DNA of 64,000 nucleotides from Labilibaculum sp. DW002. Its GTDB lineage: Bacteria; Bacteroidota; Bacteroidia; Bacteroidales; Marinifilaceae. Below are positions 52,890 to 61,835 of the stretch, piece by piece. The stretch is from assembly GCF_029029525.1 (NCBI RefSeq), contig NZ_JAKJSC010000001.1:2330987-2394986 (forward strand), in the 5' to 3' direction. Position 1 is the first letter of the stretch; every line of letters begins with the position of its first letter. The notes under the pieces were generated by a model, which was given only the letters and a program-made list of their open reading frames with translations, ran no database searches and was not told the origin of the DNA. Position numbers and translations under genes: made by a program.

Positions 52890-55373
52890 ATGAAAATGCA
52901 GGAAGAATCAAAAAAATACATCTGTATCCATTGTGGCGACGATTGTGGTAAACACCCCGTAATTTGGGATGGTAAGCCATTTTGTTGCTCAGGTTGTTCT
53001 ACTGTATATCAGCTTTTAAACGAGAACGAACTTTGTTCTTATTACAATATTGAGTCAACACCGGGAATTCGGGTTGAGGAAGGTAAATTTAAAGAAAAGT
53101 ATGCTTTTCTCGATGACGAAGAAATCTCTTCAAAGCTTTATGAATTTTCCGAAGACGCAATACGAAAAGTAAGCTTGTATATTCCCGGGATTCACTGTAG
53201 CTCCTGTATTTGGCTACTTGAACATTTAAATGTTTTAAATAAAGCTGTCCTTAAGTCAACGGTCAACTTTGTTAAAAAGGAAGTGACAGTTACTTTTAAT
53301 TCTGAAGAATTAAGCTTACGAGAACTAGCTGAACTACTCGCATCCATTCATTATATTCCTGAAATTACACTAGACAACCTTCAGGAAAAAAAGAATCAGG
53401 ATGCTAATAAAAAACTTCTTTATAAAATTGGTGTAGCAGGTTTTAGTTTTGGTAACATCATGTTACTGAGCCTACCTGAATATGTGCCCGGATCAGAGTA
53501 TTTAGAGAGTCATTTCAAATCCTTTTTTGGAATGATGAATTTTCTTCTGGTTCTACCTGTTCTTTTTTATAGTGGAAACGACTATATCATTTCTGCGTTC
53601 AAAGGATTAAAGCATAAGTTTATCAATATTGATGTACCTATTTCTCTGGGTATTATCACTCTCTTTATACAATCTAGTTTCGAAATATTTACCAGTACAG
53701 GGTCAGGTTATATGGATTCCCTTACAGGCTTAATTTTCTTTTTATTGATAGGGAAATGGTATCAAAGCAAGAGTTATCAGGCTCTTTCCTTTGAAAGAGA
53801 TTACCGTTCATACTTCCCTGTTGCAGTTAGCAAAATTGTTGATGATAAAGAGGAAAGTACTCAGATCAATAAATTGAAAAAGGGTGATATTATTCTCATT
53901 CGTAATCAGGAATTAATACCTGCCGATGCGATATTGACTAAGGGAGAAGCATTAATTGATTATAGTTTTGTTACCGGCGAGTCTAAGCCTGTTTTTAAAG
54001 AAAGTGGCGATCATATTTTTGCTGGTGGGAAGCAAATGGGAAGTGCCATTGAATTAACAATCGAGAAAGATGTAATTCAGAGTCGCTTAACTCAGCTATG
54101 GAACCAATTCGAAGATGAAAATACATCAGGCACCAAACTGAACTCTTTAATCGACAAAATCAGTAAATACTTCACTTTTGTAATTATTGCCATTGGAATA
54201 TTTGCAGGTATATATTGGCTTTTGAACGATTCAACAAAAGCCGTATTTGCTTTTACATCGGTTTTGATTGTTGCTTGCCCATGTGCATTGGCGCTATCTG
54301 CTCCTTTCGCATTAGGGAATACAATGCGACTGATGGGACGATTGGGAATCTATCTGAAAAGCTCGGATGTTGTTGAAAAATTAAATTCGATAACTACCAT
54401 TGTATTTGATAAAACAGGTACCATTACACAAGCTGATGAAGTTAAAGTTAGCTTTAATGGAGAAGAGTTATCAGATGAAGATATCATCGCAATTAAATCC
54501 TTAACCAGACATTCAACTCATATTTTAAGTGCAACCTTATACGATCATTTTAAAAGTATTTTTCCAGTTACCGTAAGCGATTACAAAGAATTACCATCAA
54601 TGGGAATTTCTGGTATCGTTTCTGGTCGTGAAATTAAACTAGGATCAGCTAAATATATCCATGAAGGAAAAACAGAAACGAGTTCTTTAAATACCGAAGT
54701 TTATCTTTCGGTAGATGGAAAAATAAAAGGCCATTTTGAATTGAGCAATCAATATCGTGTTGGACTAAACAAATTGATATCTGACTTATCTCCCAAATTT
54801 GATTTGCATGTTCTATCAGGTGATAATGATTCGGAAATGGAGAACTTGAAAAATATTTTTCCTAAAGAATCTACCATTAAGTTCTTTCAATCTCCTAATG
54901 ACAAGTTAAGCTACATCAACAATTTAAAAGCCAATAATAAATCTGTTTTGATGATTGGGGATGGCTTAAACGATGCGGGCGCCTTAAAAGTGAGTGATGT
55001 TGGTATTTCTATTGCTGATGATATTTACCATTTTTCTCCAGCTTGTGATGCCATTTTGGAAGCTTCGAAATTTCAAGAGCTGCAATCTTATCTTAAAATA
55101 TCAGCAAAAAGTATTCTAATTGTAAAGTTGAGTTTTGCACTCTCATTTTTATATAATATTGTTGGATTGTATTTTGCTGTTCAGGGAATTTTATCCCCTA
55201 TAGTGGCTGCATTGCTAATGCCTGTAAGTTCAATTTCGGTAGTCGCATTTGCAAGTTTTACAACGAGCTATTTTGCGAGAAATAAAGAGAAAAATAATAA
55301 TTCAGTAAACGAATCGAAAATTGATAGTGACAAAGCCGTCTCTTCAGTAAAAAAATCGGTTCAATTAAATTAA
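52890..55373 (+). CDS. ccoI: Cbb3 oxidase copper-importing P1B-type ATPase CcoI
   Basis: 827 residues from ATG 52890; an upstream in-frame TTG is not needed. A Cys-rich N-terminal zinc-finger-like region (CIHCGDDCGK, FCCSGC) precedes a heavy-metal domain with Cys103-S-S-Cys106. The P-type ATPase core has VTGES, the transmembrane metal site Cys463-Pro-Cys465, the phosphorylation site Asp507 in DKTGT, and GDGLNDAG. CcoI-type pumps supply copper for the CuB site of cbb3 oxidase from outside the cytosol. Directly followed by ccoS. Confidence 0.93.
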   Translation: MKMQEESKKYICIHCGDDCGKHPVIWDGKPFCCSGCSTVYQLLNENELCSYYNIESTPGIRVEEGKFKEKYAFLDDEEISSKLYEFSEDAIRKVSLYIPGIHCSSCIWLLEHLNVLNKAVLKSTVNFVKKEVTVTFNSEELSLRELAELLASIHYIPEITLDNLQEKKNQDANKKLLYKIGVAGFSFGNIMLLSLPEYVPGSEYLESHFKSFFGMMNFLLVLPVLFYSGNDYIISAFKGLKHKFINIDVPISLGIITLFIQSSFEIFTSTGSGYMDSLTGLIFFLLIGKWYQSKSYQALSFERDYRSYFPVAVSKIVDDKEESTQINKLKKGDIILIRNQELIPADAILTKGEALIDYSFVTGESKPVFKESGDHIFAGGKQMGSAIELTIEKDVIQSRLTQLWNQFEDENTSGTKLNSLIDKISKYFTFVIIAIGIFAGIYWLLNDSTKAVFAFTSVLIVACPCALALSAPFALGNTMRLMGRLGIYLKSSDVVEKLNSITTIVFDKTGTITQADEVKVSFNGEELSDEDIIAIKSLTRHSTHILSATLYDHFKSIFPVTVSDYKELPSMGISGIVSGREIKLGSAKYIHEGKTETSSLNTEVYLSVDGKIKGHFELSNQYRVGLNKLISDLSPKFDLHVLSGDNDSEMENLKNIFPKESTIKFFQSPNDKLSYINNLKANNKSVLMIGDGLNDAGALKVSDVGISIADDIYHFSPACDAILEASKFQELQSYLKISAKSILIVKLSFALSFLYNIVGLYFAVQGILSPIVAALLMPVSSISVVAFASFTTSYFARNKEKNNNSVNESKIDSDKAVSSVKKSVQLN

Positions 55374-55378
55374 TATAA

Positions 55379-55573
55379 ATGAGCGTAATATTTGTTTTAA
55401 TAGCGGTGAGTATGGTAGTGGCCGGAGGCTTCTTAATTGGTTTCTTATGGGCCGTTAAGAAAGGACAGTACGAAGATACTTATTCACCATCGGTCAGGAT
55501 TTTATTTGACGATATGGAAAAAGAAGAACAAAAGGAAGAATTAGAAAAAACTAAAGAAGAAAAAAACAACTAA
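55379..55573 (+). CDS. ccoS: Cbb3 oxidase assembly protein CcoS
   Basis: 64 residues: one N-terminal helix (about 3-24) and the family segment FLWAVKKGQYEDTYSPSVRILFDD, with an acidic Lys/Glu tail. It is needed for cofactor insertion into cbb3 oxidase in other bacteria. It begins 5 bp after ccoI. Confidence 0.9.
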   Translation: MSVIFVLIAVSMVVAGGFLIGFLWAVKKGQYEDTYSPSVRILFDDMEKEEQKEELEKTKEEKNN

Positions 55574-55596
55574 GAAGAACCATAAATCTTTATTTA

Positions 55597-57726
55597 ATGG
55601 AAACACAACATTTTTCTTACGACAATAAAATCGTAAAATATTTTGCTTACGCTACCATATTGTGGGGTGTAGTCGGAATGTTGGTCGGTCTTTTGGCTGC
55701 TTTACAATTGGCGTTCCCCGTTTTTAATTTCAATTTGGCTTATACTACATTTGGTAGAATTAGGCCGATTCATACGAATGCGGTGATCTTTGCCTTTGTT
55801 GGTAATGGTATTTTTACAGCAGTATATTATTCGCTTCAGCGTCTTTTAAAGGCTCGTATGTTTAGCGATAAATTAAGTTGGGTACACTTTTGGGGATGGC
55901 AAGCAATTATTGTATCTGCTGCCGTGACCTTTGTTTTGGGAATTACAACAAGTAAAGAATATGCTGAGCTTGAGTGGCCTATTGATATTGCAATTACAAT
56001 CATCTGGGTTGTTTTTGGATGGAATATGTTTGGGACAATCTTGAAAAGAAGAGCAGATCATTTATATGTCGCTATTTGGTTCTATATTGCTACGTTTGTA
56101 ACAGTTGCTGTTCTTCATATTGGTAACTCAATTGAGATTCCATATAGCTGGTTACAATCTTACCCGGTTTACGCTGGTGTTCAAGATGCCTTGGTTCAAT
56201 GGTGGTACGGTCATAATGCTGTAGCGTTTTTCTTAACAACTCCTTATTTAGGTTTGATGTATTATTTCTTGCCTAAGGCTGCTAATCGTCCTGTGTATTC
56301 GTACCGACTATCGATTATTCACTTCTGGGCATTAGTATTCCTTTATATTTGGGCTGGTCCTCATCACCTGTTATATACAGCTTTACCAGATTGGGCACAA
56401 TCATTAGGTGTTGTATTCTCTATTATGCTTATTGCGCCATCTTGGGGTGGTATGTTCAATGGTCTGTTAACACTTAGAGGTGCTTGGGATAAAGTTCGTG
56501 ACAGTGCAACACTTAAATTTATGGTTGTGGCAGTAACTTGTTATGGTATGTCAACTTTTGAAGGACCTATGATGTCACTTAAATGGGTTAACTCATTAAC
56601 TCACTATACAGACTGGAATATTGCTCACGTACATATTGGAGCGATGGGTTGGAATGGTTTCTTAACCTTTGGTATGTTGTATTACCTTTTCCCTAAAATG
56701 TGGAAAACGAAGTTGTATTCAGAGAAATTGGCAAATGCACACTTCTGGATTGGAACTTTAGGTATCATTTTTTATGCCTTACCATTGTATTGGGGTGCCA
56801 TTGTACAAACTCTAATGTGGAAAGAATTTACGCCGGATGGCCTGTTAGCTTACCCTAACTTTCTTGAGACGATCACTCAGATTTTACCAATGTATCATGT
56901 GAGAGTTCTTGGTGGTGTATTCTACTTTGTGGGATTATTCTTAATGGTTTATAATCTTCTTAAAACAGCTGCTTCAGGTAAATGTGCCGATAACGAAGAA
57001 GCTTCAGCTCCGGCTTTGGTTACTTCGCCAAAGAGAGCTAAAGGTGAAGGATGGCACCGTTGGTTAGAGCGTCGTCCGGTACAATTTATGGTTTTAGCAA
57101 CAGTGGCTATCTTAATTGGTGGTGCTTTCGAGGTAATTCCAACGTATTTGGTTAAATCAAATATTCCAACTATCGAAAGTGTGAAACCATATACGCCTCT
57201 GGAATTAGAAGGTCGTGATATTTATATCCGGGAAGGATGTAATACTTGTCATACGCAAATGATTCGACCATTTAGATCGGAAACAGAGCGTTACGGAGAT
57301 TATTCTAAAGCGGGTGAACTCGTTTACAATCACCCACACTTATGGGGATCGAAACGAACAGGCCCGGATTTGGCTCGTTCAGGTGTGCCTGGGGGTAAAA
57401 TGTACAAAACGAATGTTTGGCATTTTAACCACTTGCTTGATCCACAAAAGATGAACAAACAGTCAATTATGCCAGCTTATCCTTGGCTGATAAAAGATCA
57501 GTTGAAAACTTCTAATACAGGAGCAAAAATTAGAGCCATGACAAGCTTAGGTGTTCCTTATCCAGAAGGATATGATCAAATTGCCAACGATGATTTGAAG
57601 AAACAAGCTGATGAAATTGCTGCCGACCTTAAGAAGAATGGCGTTGAGGTTGCAAGTGAAAAAGAGATTATTGCAGTTATTGCTTACCTACAACGATTAG
57701 GTCGCGATATCTCAGTAAAAGAATAA
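55597..57726 (+). CDS. ccoNO: Cbb3-type cytochrome c oxidase, fused subunits I and II
   Basis: 709 residues: CcoN (about 1-470, 12 helices) fused to CcoO (about 490-709). CcoN ligands visible: His59 in RPIHTNAV, WWYGHNAVAFF and GPHHLLYTALPDW for CuB and heme, and HVHIGAMGWNG. CcoO has one heme c site, Cys548-N-T-Cys551-His552. The N-O fusion is usual in Bacteroidota. High-affinity terminal oxidase that reduces O2 to water and pumps protons, consistent with life at low oxygen. A hairpin follows before ccoQ. Confidence 0.95.
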   Translation: METQHFSYDNKIVKYFAYATILWGVVGMLVGLLAALQLAFPVFNFNLAYTTFGRIRPIHTNAVIFAFVGNGIFTAVYYSLQRLLKARMFSDKLSWVHFWGWQAIIVSAAVTFVLGITTSKEYAELEWPIDIAITIIWVVFGWNMFGTILKRRADHLYVAIWFYIATFVTVAVLHIGNSIEIPYSWLQSYPVYAGVQDALVQWWYGHNAVAFFLTTPYLGLMYYFLPKAANRPVYSYRLSIIHFWALVFLYIWAGPHHLLYTALPDWAQSLGVVFSIMLIAPSWGGMFNGLLTLRGAWDKVRDSATLKFMVVAVTCYGMSTFEGPMMSLKWVNSLTHYTDWNIAHVHIGAMGWNGFLTFGMLYYLFPKMWKTKLYSEKLANAHFWIGTLGIIFYALPLYWGAIVQTLMWKEFTPDGLLAYPNFLETITQILPMYHVRVLGGVFYFVGLFLMVYNLLKTAASGKCADNEEASAPALVTSPKRAKGEGWHRWLERRPVQFMVLATVAILIGGAFEVIPTYLVKSNIPTIESVKPYTPLELEGRDIYIREGCNTCHTQMIRPFRSETERYGDYSKAGELVYNHPHLWGSKRTGPDLARSGVPGGKMYKTNVWHFNHLLDPQKMNKQSIMPAYPWLIKDQLKTSNTGAKIRAMTSLGVPYPEGYDQIANDDLKKQADEIAADLKKNGVEVASEKEIIAVIAYLQRLGRDISVKE

Positions 57727-57737
57727 AAATTGAGCAA

Positions 57738-57772
57738 ATGAGAGAAAAGTGAAAAAATCACTTCTCTCTCAT
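57738..57772 (+). other. Intercistronic hairpin between ccoNO and ccoQ
   Basis: ATGAGAGA-A-AAGTGA (57738-57752) pairs with TCACTT-C-TCTCTCAT (57758-57772), one mismatch, with an AAAAA loop. No T tract follows, so it is more likely an RNA stability or processing element than a terminator. Confidence 0.55.
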
Positions 57773-57789
57773 AGCTAAATAAGAAATAC

Positions 57790-57990
57790 ATGAAACTAGT
57801 AAGTCATTATTTACAAAGTATATCAGATGTTGGTCTTTTCCCAAGCATCTCACTAATCATCTTCTTTAGCTTTTTTATGGGGATGATATGGTGGACATTT
57901 AAGAAAAGCAATAAAAGCTATTTCCACGATATGGAAAGTTATGCTCTTGACGATGATGGAACCACATCATCTTCGGAAGCCAACGAATAA
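57790..57990 (+). CDS. ccoQ: CcoQ-like small subunit of cbb3 oxidase
   Basis: 66 residues with one helix (about 17-37, SISLIIFFSFFMGMIWWTF) followed by a polar Ser/Asp/Glu tail. Position between ccoNO and ccoP and the helix pattern identify it as CcoQ, which stabilises the oxidase complex. Sequence conservation of this subunit is low, so the assignment leans on context. Confidence 0.82.
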   Translation: MKLVSHYLQSISDVGLFPSISLIIFFSFFMGMIWWTFKKSNKSYFHDMESYALDDDGTTSSSEANE

Positions 57991-57992
57991 AA

Positions 57993-58580
57993 ATGCCCCT
58001 AAATCACGATAAAATGGAAAAAAAAGATAAGTTTCTTGAAGAAAATGCGCACCTAATCAGTGATCATGATTACGATGGGATTCAGGAGTTGAATAACCCA
58101 ATGCCAACTTGGTGGCGTTATTTATTTTATGTAACCATTGTGTTTTCAGCTGTATACATGTTCCGTTATCATGTGTTTGGCGACGATCTTCAGATTGCTG
58201 AATACGAAAAGGAAATGGCACTTGCAGAGGCTAATAAACCAAAACCAACATTTGACGAGAGTTCTCTTGTTTTAATGAAAGGTGCTAAAGATTTAGAAGC
58301 TGGTAAAGCTCTTTACGATAAAAACTGTGTGGCATGTCACGCTCTTCTTGGAGAAGGAAATGCGATTGGGCCAAACCTGACTGATGATTACTGGTTGAAT
58401 GGTGGTAGCCTTGAAGATGTTTACAAGATTATAAAAGTTGGTAAACCTTTAAAAGGTATGTTAGCTTGGCAGAATCAATTGTCTCCTGAGCAAATGCTAC
58501 AGGTTTCAAGTTATACAATGAGTCTGCAAGGAACGAATCCTCCTAATGCTCGTGAAGCACAAGGCGAACTTATTGAATAA
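57993..58580 (+). CDS. ccoP: Cbb3 oxidase subunit III, mono-heme form
   Basis: 195 residues: an N-terminal segment with PMPTWWRYLFYVTIVFSAVY (the CcoP helix, about 40-57), then a single heme c domain with Cys112-V-A-Cys115-His116 and Met156. Proteobacterial CcoP has two hemes and about 300 residues; this one has one. ATG 57993 is taken as start; an internal ATG seven codons later is possible. It begins 2 bp after ccoQ. Confidence 0.92.
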   Translation: MPLNHDKMEKKDKFLEENAHLISDHDYDGIQELNNPMPTWWRYLFYVTIVFSAVYMFRYHVFGDDLQIAEYEKEMALAEANKPKPTFDESSLVLMKGAKDLEAGKALYDKNCVACHALLGEGNAIGPNLTDDYWLNGGSLEDVYKIIKVGKPLKGMLAWQNQLSPEQMLQVSSYTMSLQGTNPPNAREAQGELIE

Positions 58581-58599
58581 TTAAATCTAAAAATAAAAC

Positions 58600-60001
58600 A
58601 TGGCTCCTAAAAATCCATACACTGGTTATCGTGACCAGTTAGCAACACTAAATGAATCAGGAAAAAGAAGGTGGGTGTATGCCCAACAACCTAAAGGTAA
58701 ACTATACAATTATAGAAATGTAGTTAGCTATACCCTATTAACTTTACTTTTTACAATTCCATTTATCAAGTTGAATGGAGAGCCATTTTTACTTTTTAAT
58801 ATTCTTGAACGAAAGTTCATCTTATTTGGTGTTTATTTTTGGCCACAAGATTTCCATATTTTTCTATTTTCAATGATTACACTTTTTGTGTTTATCGTCC
58901 TGTTTACGGTAAGTTATGGCCGTATCTGGTGTGGTTGGGCATGTCCGCAAACGGTGTTTTTGGAGTTTATTTTTCGAAGAATAGAATATTTGATTGAAGG
59001 AACACCGCAAGAGCAACGAAAATTGAAGGCTCAATCGATGAACTTTGAGAAGTTCTGGAAGAAAAACACTAAAATTAATTCTGTTTTACGCCATTTGCTT
59101 TTCAATTACCAATGCTTTTCTATCCTACATTATTGGAATTGATCAATTATTAGAAATAATGAAAGCTCCAATTTCAGAGCATAGTGTTGGATTTACAGTT
59201 GCTGTTCTATTTTCAACGGTGATGTATTTTGTTTTCTCACGTTTGAGAGAGCAAGTTTGTGCTATGATTTGTCCATATGGTCGTTTGCAAGGAGTTTTGC
59301 TTGATTCAAATACGATTGTAGTTGCTTACGATTATAAAAGAGGAGAAGAAAGAGCACCACTGGAGGCAGGTGAAGATAGAGAAGCTGATAATAAAGGGGA
59401 TTGTATCGATTGTTACGATTGTGTTGATGTTTGCCCTACAGGGATAGATGTTCGTGACGGTACCCAGCTTGAATGTATTAATTGTACAGCTTGTATAGAT
59501 GCTTGTAATTCGGTAATGGCATGGCAAGGAAAACCTAAGGGGTTGATACGATTCGATTCGGAAAAAAATATTGCAGAAGGTATCAAACAGAAGTGGCCAG
59601 TCCGTAAAATTGCTTACACAGTTGTTTTATGCATTTTATTAGCAGTTGTTGCGATGCTATTTTCATCAAGAACCGATTTAGAAGCCATCATCTTGAGAAC
59701 ACCTGGTTTAATGTATCAAGCTCAAAAAAATGATAGCATCAGTAATATGTACAGCTTCAAAATCGTTAATAAAACCAATGCTGCAACTCCGATTAATTTT
59801 AAAATAATGAATCATGAAGGAAGCATTAAAGTTATTGGAGAAGCATTTAATGCGGAAGCTAGTGCGATAAAAGAAGGTGTTTTCTTTGCTATTTTACCAC
59901 AAAAAGAAATTACAAGCGATAACATTCCAATTACGATTGGAGTTTATGCTGACACACGATTAATTGAAGAAGTGGAACTAACATTTGTAGGGCCAAATTA
60001 A
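58600..60001 (+). CDS. ccoG: Cbb3 oxidase maturation protein CcoG (frameshifted in this sequence)
   Basis: Membrane ferredoxin-like Cu(II) reductase for oxidase assembly. The first frame (58600 onward) has SYGRIWCGWACPQTVFLEF and runs through NFEKFWKK. The second frame (to 60001) continues TLKLILFYAICFSITNAFL, then CIDCYDCVDVCP and CINCTACIDACN (two [4Fe-4S] sites) and a C-terminal IgG-like domain. The shift is at a run of five A (59062-59066); four A would join the frames and give about 466 residues. A sequencing error is likely. Neighbours ccoP and ccoH support the identity. Confidence 0.9.
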
Positions 60002-60092
60002 AAAATTACAGTTATCAATTAACAATGATCAGTAAACAGTTAATAAAAAACAAACTACTCATTATTGCTAATAAATAATAGATATTTCAAGT

Positions 60093-60539
60093 ATGAAAAA
60101 AATGAGTTGGGGGACAAAATTAGGGATAGGAGCATCAATATATGTAATTGGGGTTCTCGCATTTGTTGGGTTTAGTACTACACAAAAGATAAATCTGGTA
60201 TCAAAAGATTATTATCCTAAAGAAGTAGAATACCAGAAACAAATTGACAAATTAGAAAAAGCTAAAAATTTAAATGAGTCAATTCAGATCTCTCAAAAGA
60301 AAGGGAAATTACAATTTCAATTTCCAAAAAATATGCATTCTGATGTAAGTGGTGAAATCATACTTTATCGCCCTGCTGACTATGAATCTGATTTAAAATA
60401 CACAATCCAATTGGATACTAATGGTTATCAAGAAATCGAATCAGACCAATTACTTAAGGGAAAATACACAGTCCAAATAGATTGGGTACATCAACAAATT
60501 GGTTACTATATGGAGGAAGGAATTTATTTAAGTAAATAA
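60093..60539 (+). CDS. ccoH: FixH/CcoH family protein
   Basis: 148 residues: one N-terminal helix (about 8-28, TKLGIGASIYVIGVLAFVGF), then a periplasmic domain with LVSKDYYPKEVEYQKQID, the FixH family landmark. FixH/CcoH is needed for cbb3 stability and stays with the complex. It lies 91 bp after ccoG; that gap is AT-rich and holds short repeated AACTG/CAGTT words. Confidence 0.88.
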   Translation: MKKMSWGTKLGIGASIYVIGVLAFVGFSTTQKINLVSKDYYPKEVEYQKQIDKLEKAKNLNESIQISQKKGKLQFQFPKNMHSDVSGEIILYRPADYESDLKYTIQLDTNGYQEIESDQLLKGKYTVQIDWVHQQIGYYMEEGIYLSK

Positions 60540-60549
60540 AACCTTTATT

Positions 60550-61008
60550 TTAACCACTAAGAACTCTAAGTATGGCACAAAGTACCTCCAAAATAAATAT
60601 AGAAGCGATTTATAAAAAGGTTCTTGATTGTTTTTTATAGTTCACACAGCGCTTGGTCCTGGACTTCTTGAAAATGCATACGAAGAATGTTTGTACTTTG
60701 AGCTGTGTCAAGCTGGACTCAAAGTAGAAAAACAAAAAACACTACCACTAGTTTACAATGAGGTTAATTTGGAAAGTGGTTATAGAATAAACTTACTGGT
60801 AGAAAAATCAATTATTATAGAAATTAAAGCAATTGGAACCTTAAACGACACCCATTTAGCACAGATCTTAACCTATATGAAACTTTCAAAGTGTAAACTT
60901 GGGTTGTTGGTTAACTTCAATGTTAAATCATTAAAATACGGTATCAAAAGAGTAATCTTTTAAAACTTTGTACACTTTGTGAATTAACTTTGTGCACTTA
61001 GTGGTTAA
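60550..61008. mobile_element. GxxExxY element with terminal inverted repeats
   Basis: TTAACCACTAAG at 60550-60561 is inverted exactly at 60997-61008 (CTTAGTGGTTAA); a second shared block CACAAAGT lies at 60576-60583 with its inverse ACTTTGTG at 60987-60994. Between them is a single GxxExxY gene whose start codon falls inside the left repeat region. GxxExxY genes are frequently bordered by this sort of repeat in diverse bacteria. It is placed between ccoH and the SafE gene, splitting the cbb3 operon. Confidence 0.65.
60572..60963 (+). CDS. GxxExxY family protein (frameshifted in this sequence)
   Basis: About 130 residues when two frames are joined. The first frame gives MAQSTSKINIEAIYKKVLDC; the second, FFIVHTALGPGLLENAYEECL with the naming motif GLLENAY, and then GYRINLLVEKSIIIEIKAIG. 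One T missing from a run (60631-60636) causes the shift. The last motif resembles a PD-(D/E)xK nuclease core, but the usual Asp (YRxDL) is Asn here, so catalysis is doubtful. Biological role of the family is unknown. Confidence 0.75.
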
Positions 61009-61019
61009 ATTCAAGAAAC

Positions 61020-61751
61020 ATGGTATACTTATCAGCATTAACATTAGGTCTAATTGGCAGTTTTCACTGTGTTGGCATGTGCGGGCCAATAGCTCTAGCA
61101 ATCCCTTTAAAAACAAGCTCCTGGTTAGCTCGAATAACCGGCGGACTAATATATAACATTGGCCGTGCAATAACCTATGCACTTATGGGTATTGTTTTTG
61201 GTTTACTTGGTCGCGGACTAGTTATGAGTGGCTTTCAGCAATGGGTATCTGTTATTATGGGAGCTATCATGATTTTATCTGTTGTTACTCCCTCACTTTA
61301 TAAGAATCGTTTTAATGCAGAAAAAGGAATCTTCTCTTTCGTAGGTAAAGTAAAATTATCACTAGGTAAATTATTTACGCAACGCAGTTATGGTTCTCTT
61401 TTTCTCATCGGATTATTAAATGGATTACTCCCATGCGGATTGGTTTACGTTGCTATTGCAGCTGCAATTGCTACAGGATCATCTGTTGGAGGTGGACTAT
61501 TCATGTTTATTTTTGGTTTAGGAACACTTCCAATGATGTTGGCCATTTCATTAATAGGTAACCTAATTACACTTGAATTGAGAAAAAAAATAACCCGTTT
61601 GATTCCATACGCAATTGTTTTTATTGGTATTCTATTCGTACTTCGCGGTTTGAGTTTAGGGATTCCATTTTTAAGTCCTCCTGAAAAAGCAATGACTGTT
61701 CCTACAGAACAAGTGGATGTAACGAAACCAAAACCAGATTGCTGTCATTAA
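61020..61751 (+). CDS. SafE/TauE-family membrane protein of the cbb3 cluster
   Basis: 243 residues, six helices. The N-terminus LGLIGSFHCVGMCGP carries the HCxxMCGP motif of the cbb3-associated SafE/DsbD-like group, and the C-terminus ends in KPKPDCCH, a probable metal-binding tail. Proteins of this kind at the end of cco clusters are implicated in copper handling or cytochrome c maturation. It was probably the last gene of the cco operon before the GxxExxY element entered. Confidence 0.82.
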   Translation: MVYLSALTLGLIGSFHCVGMCGPIALAIPLKTSSWLARITGGLIYNIGRAITYALMGIVFGLLGRGLVMSGFQQWVSVIMGAIMILSVVTPSLYKNRFNAEKGIFSFVGKVKLSLGKLFTQRSYGSLFLIGLLNGLLPCGLVYVAIAAAIATGSSVGGGLFMFIFGLGTLPMMLAISLIGNLITLELRKKITRLIPYAIVFIGILFVLRGLSLGIPFLSPPEKAMTVPTEQVDVTKPKPDCCH

Positions 61752-61835
61752 AATCATTATCGAGCTTACTTATTTTTGGCCTGATTATTGTTTATCAAAA
61801 CAATAATTTTTATTCACTCTAAAAACAATTAAGCT

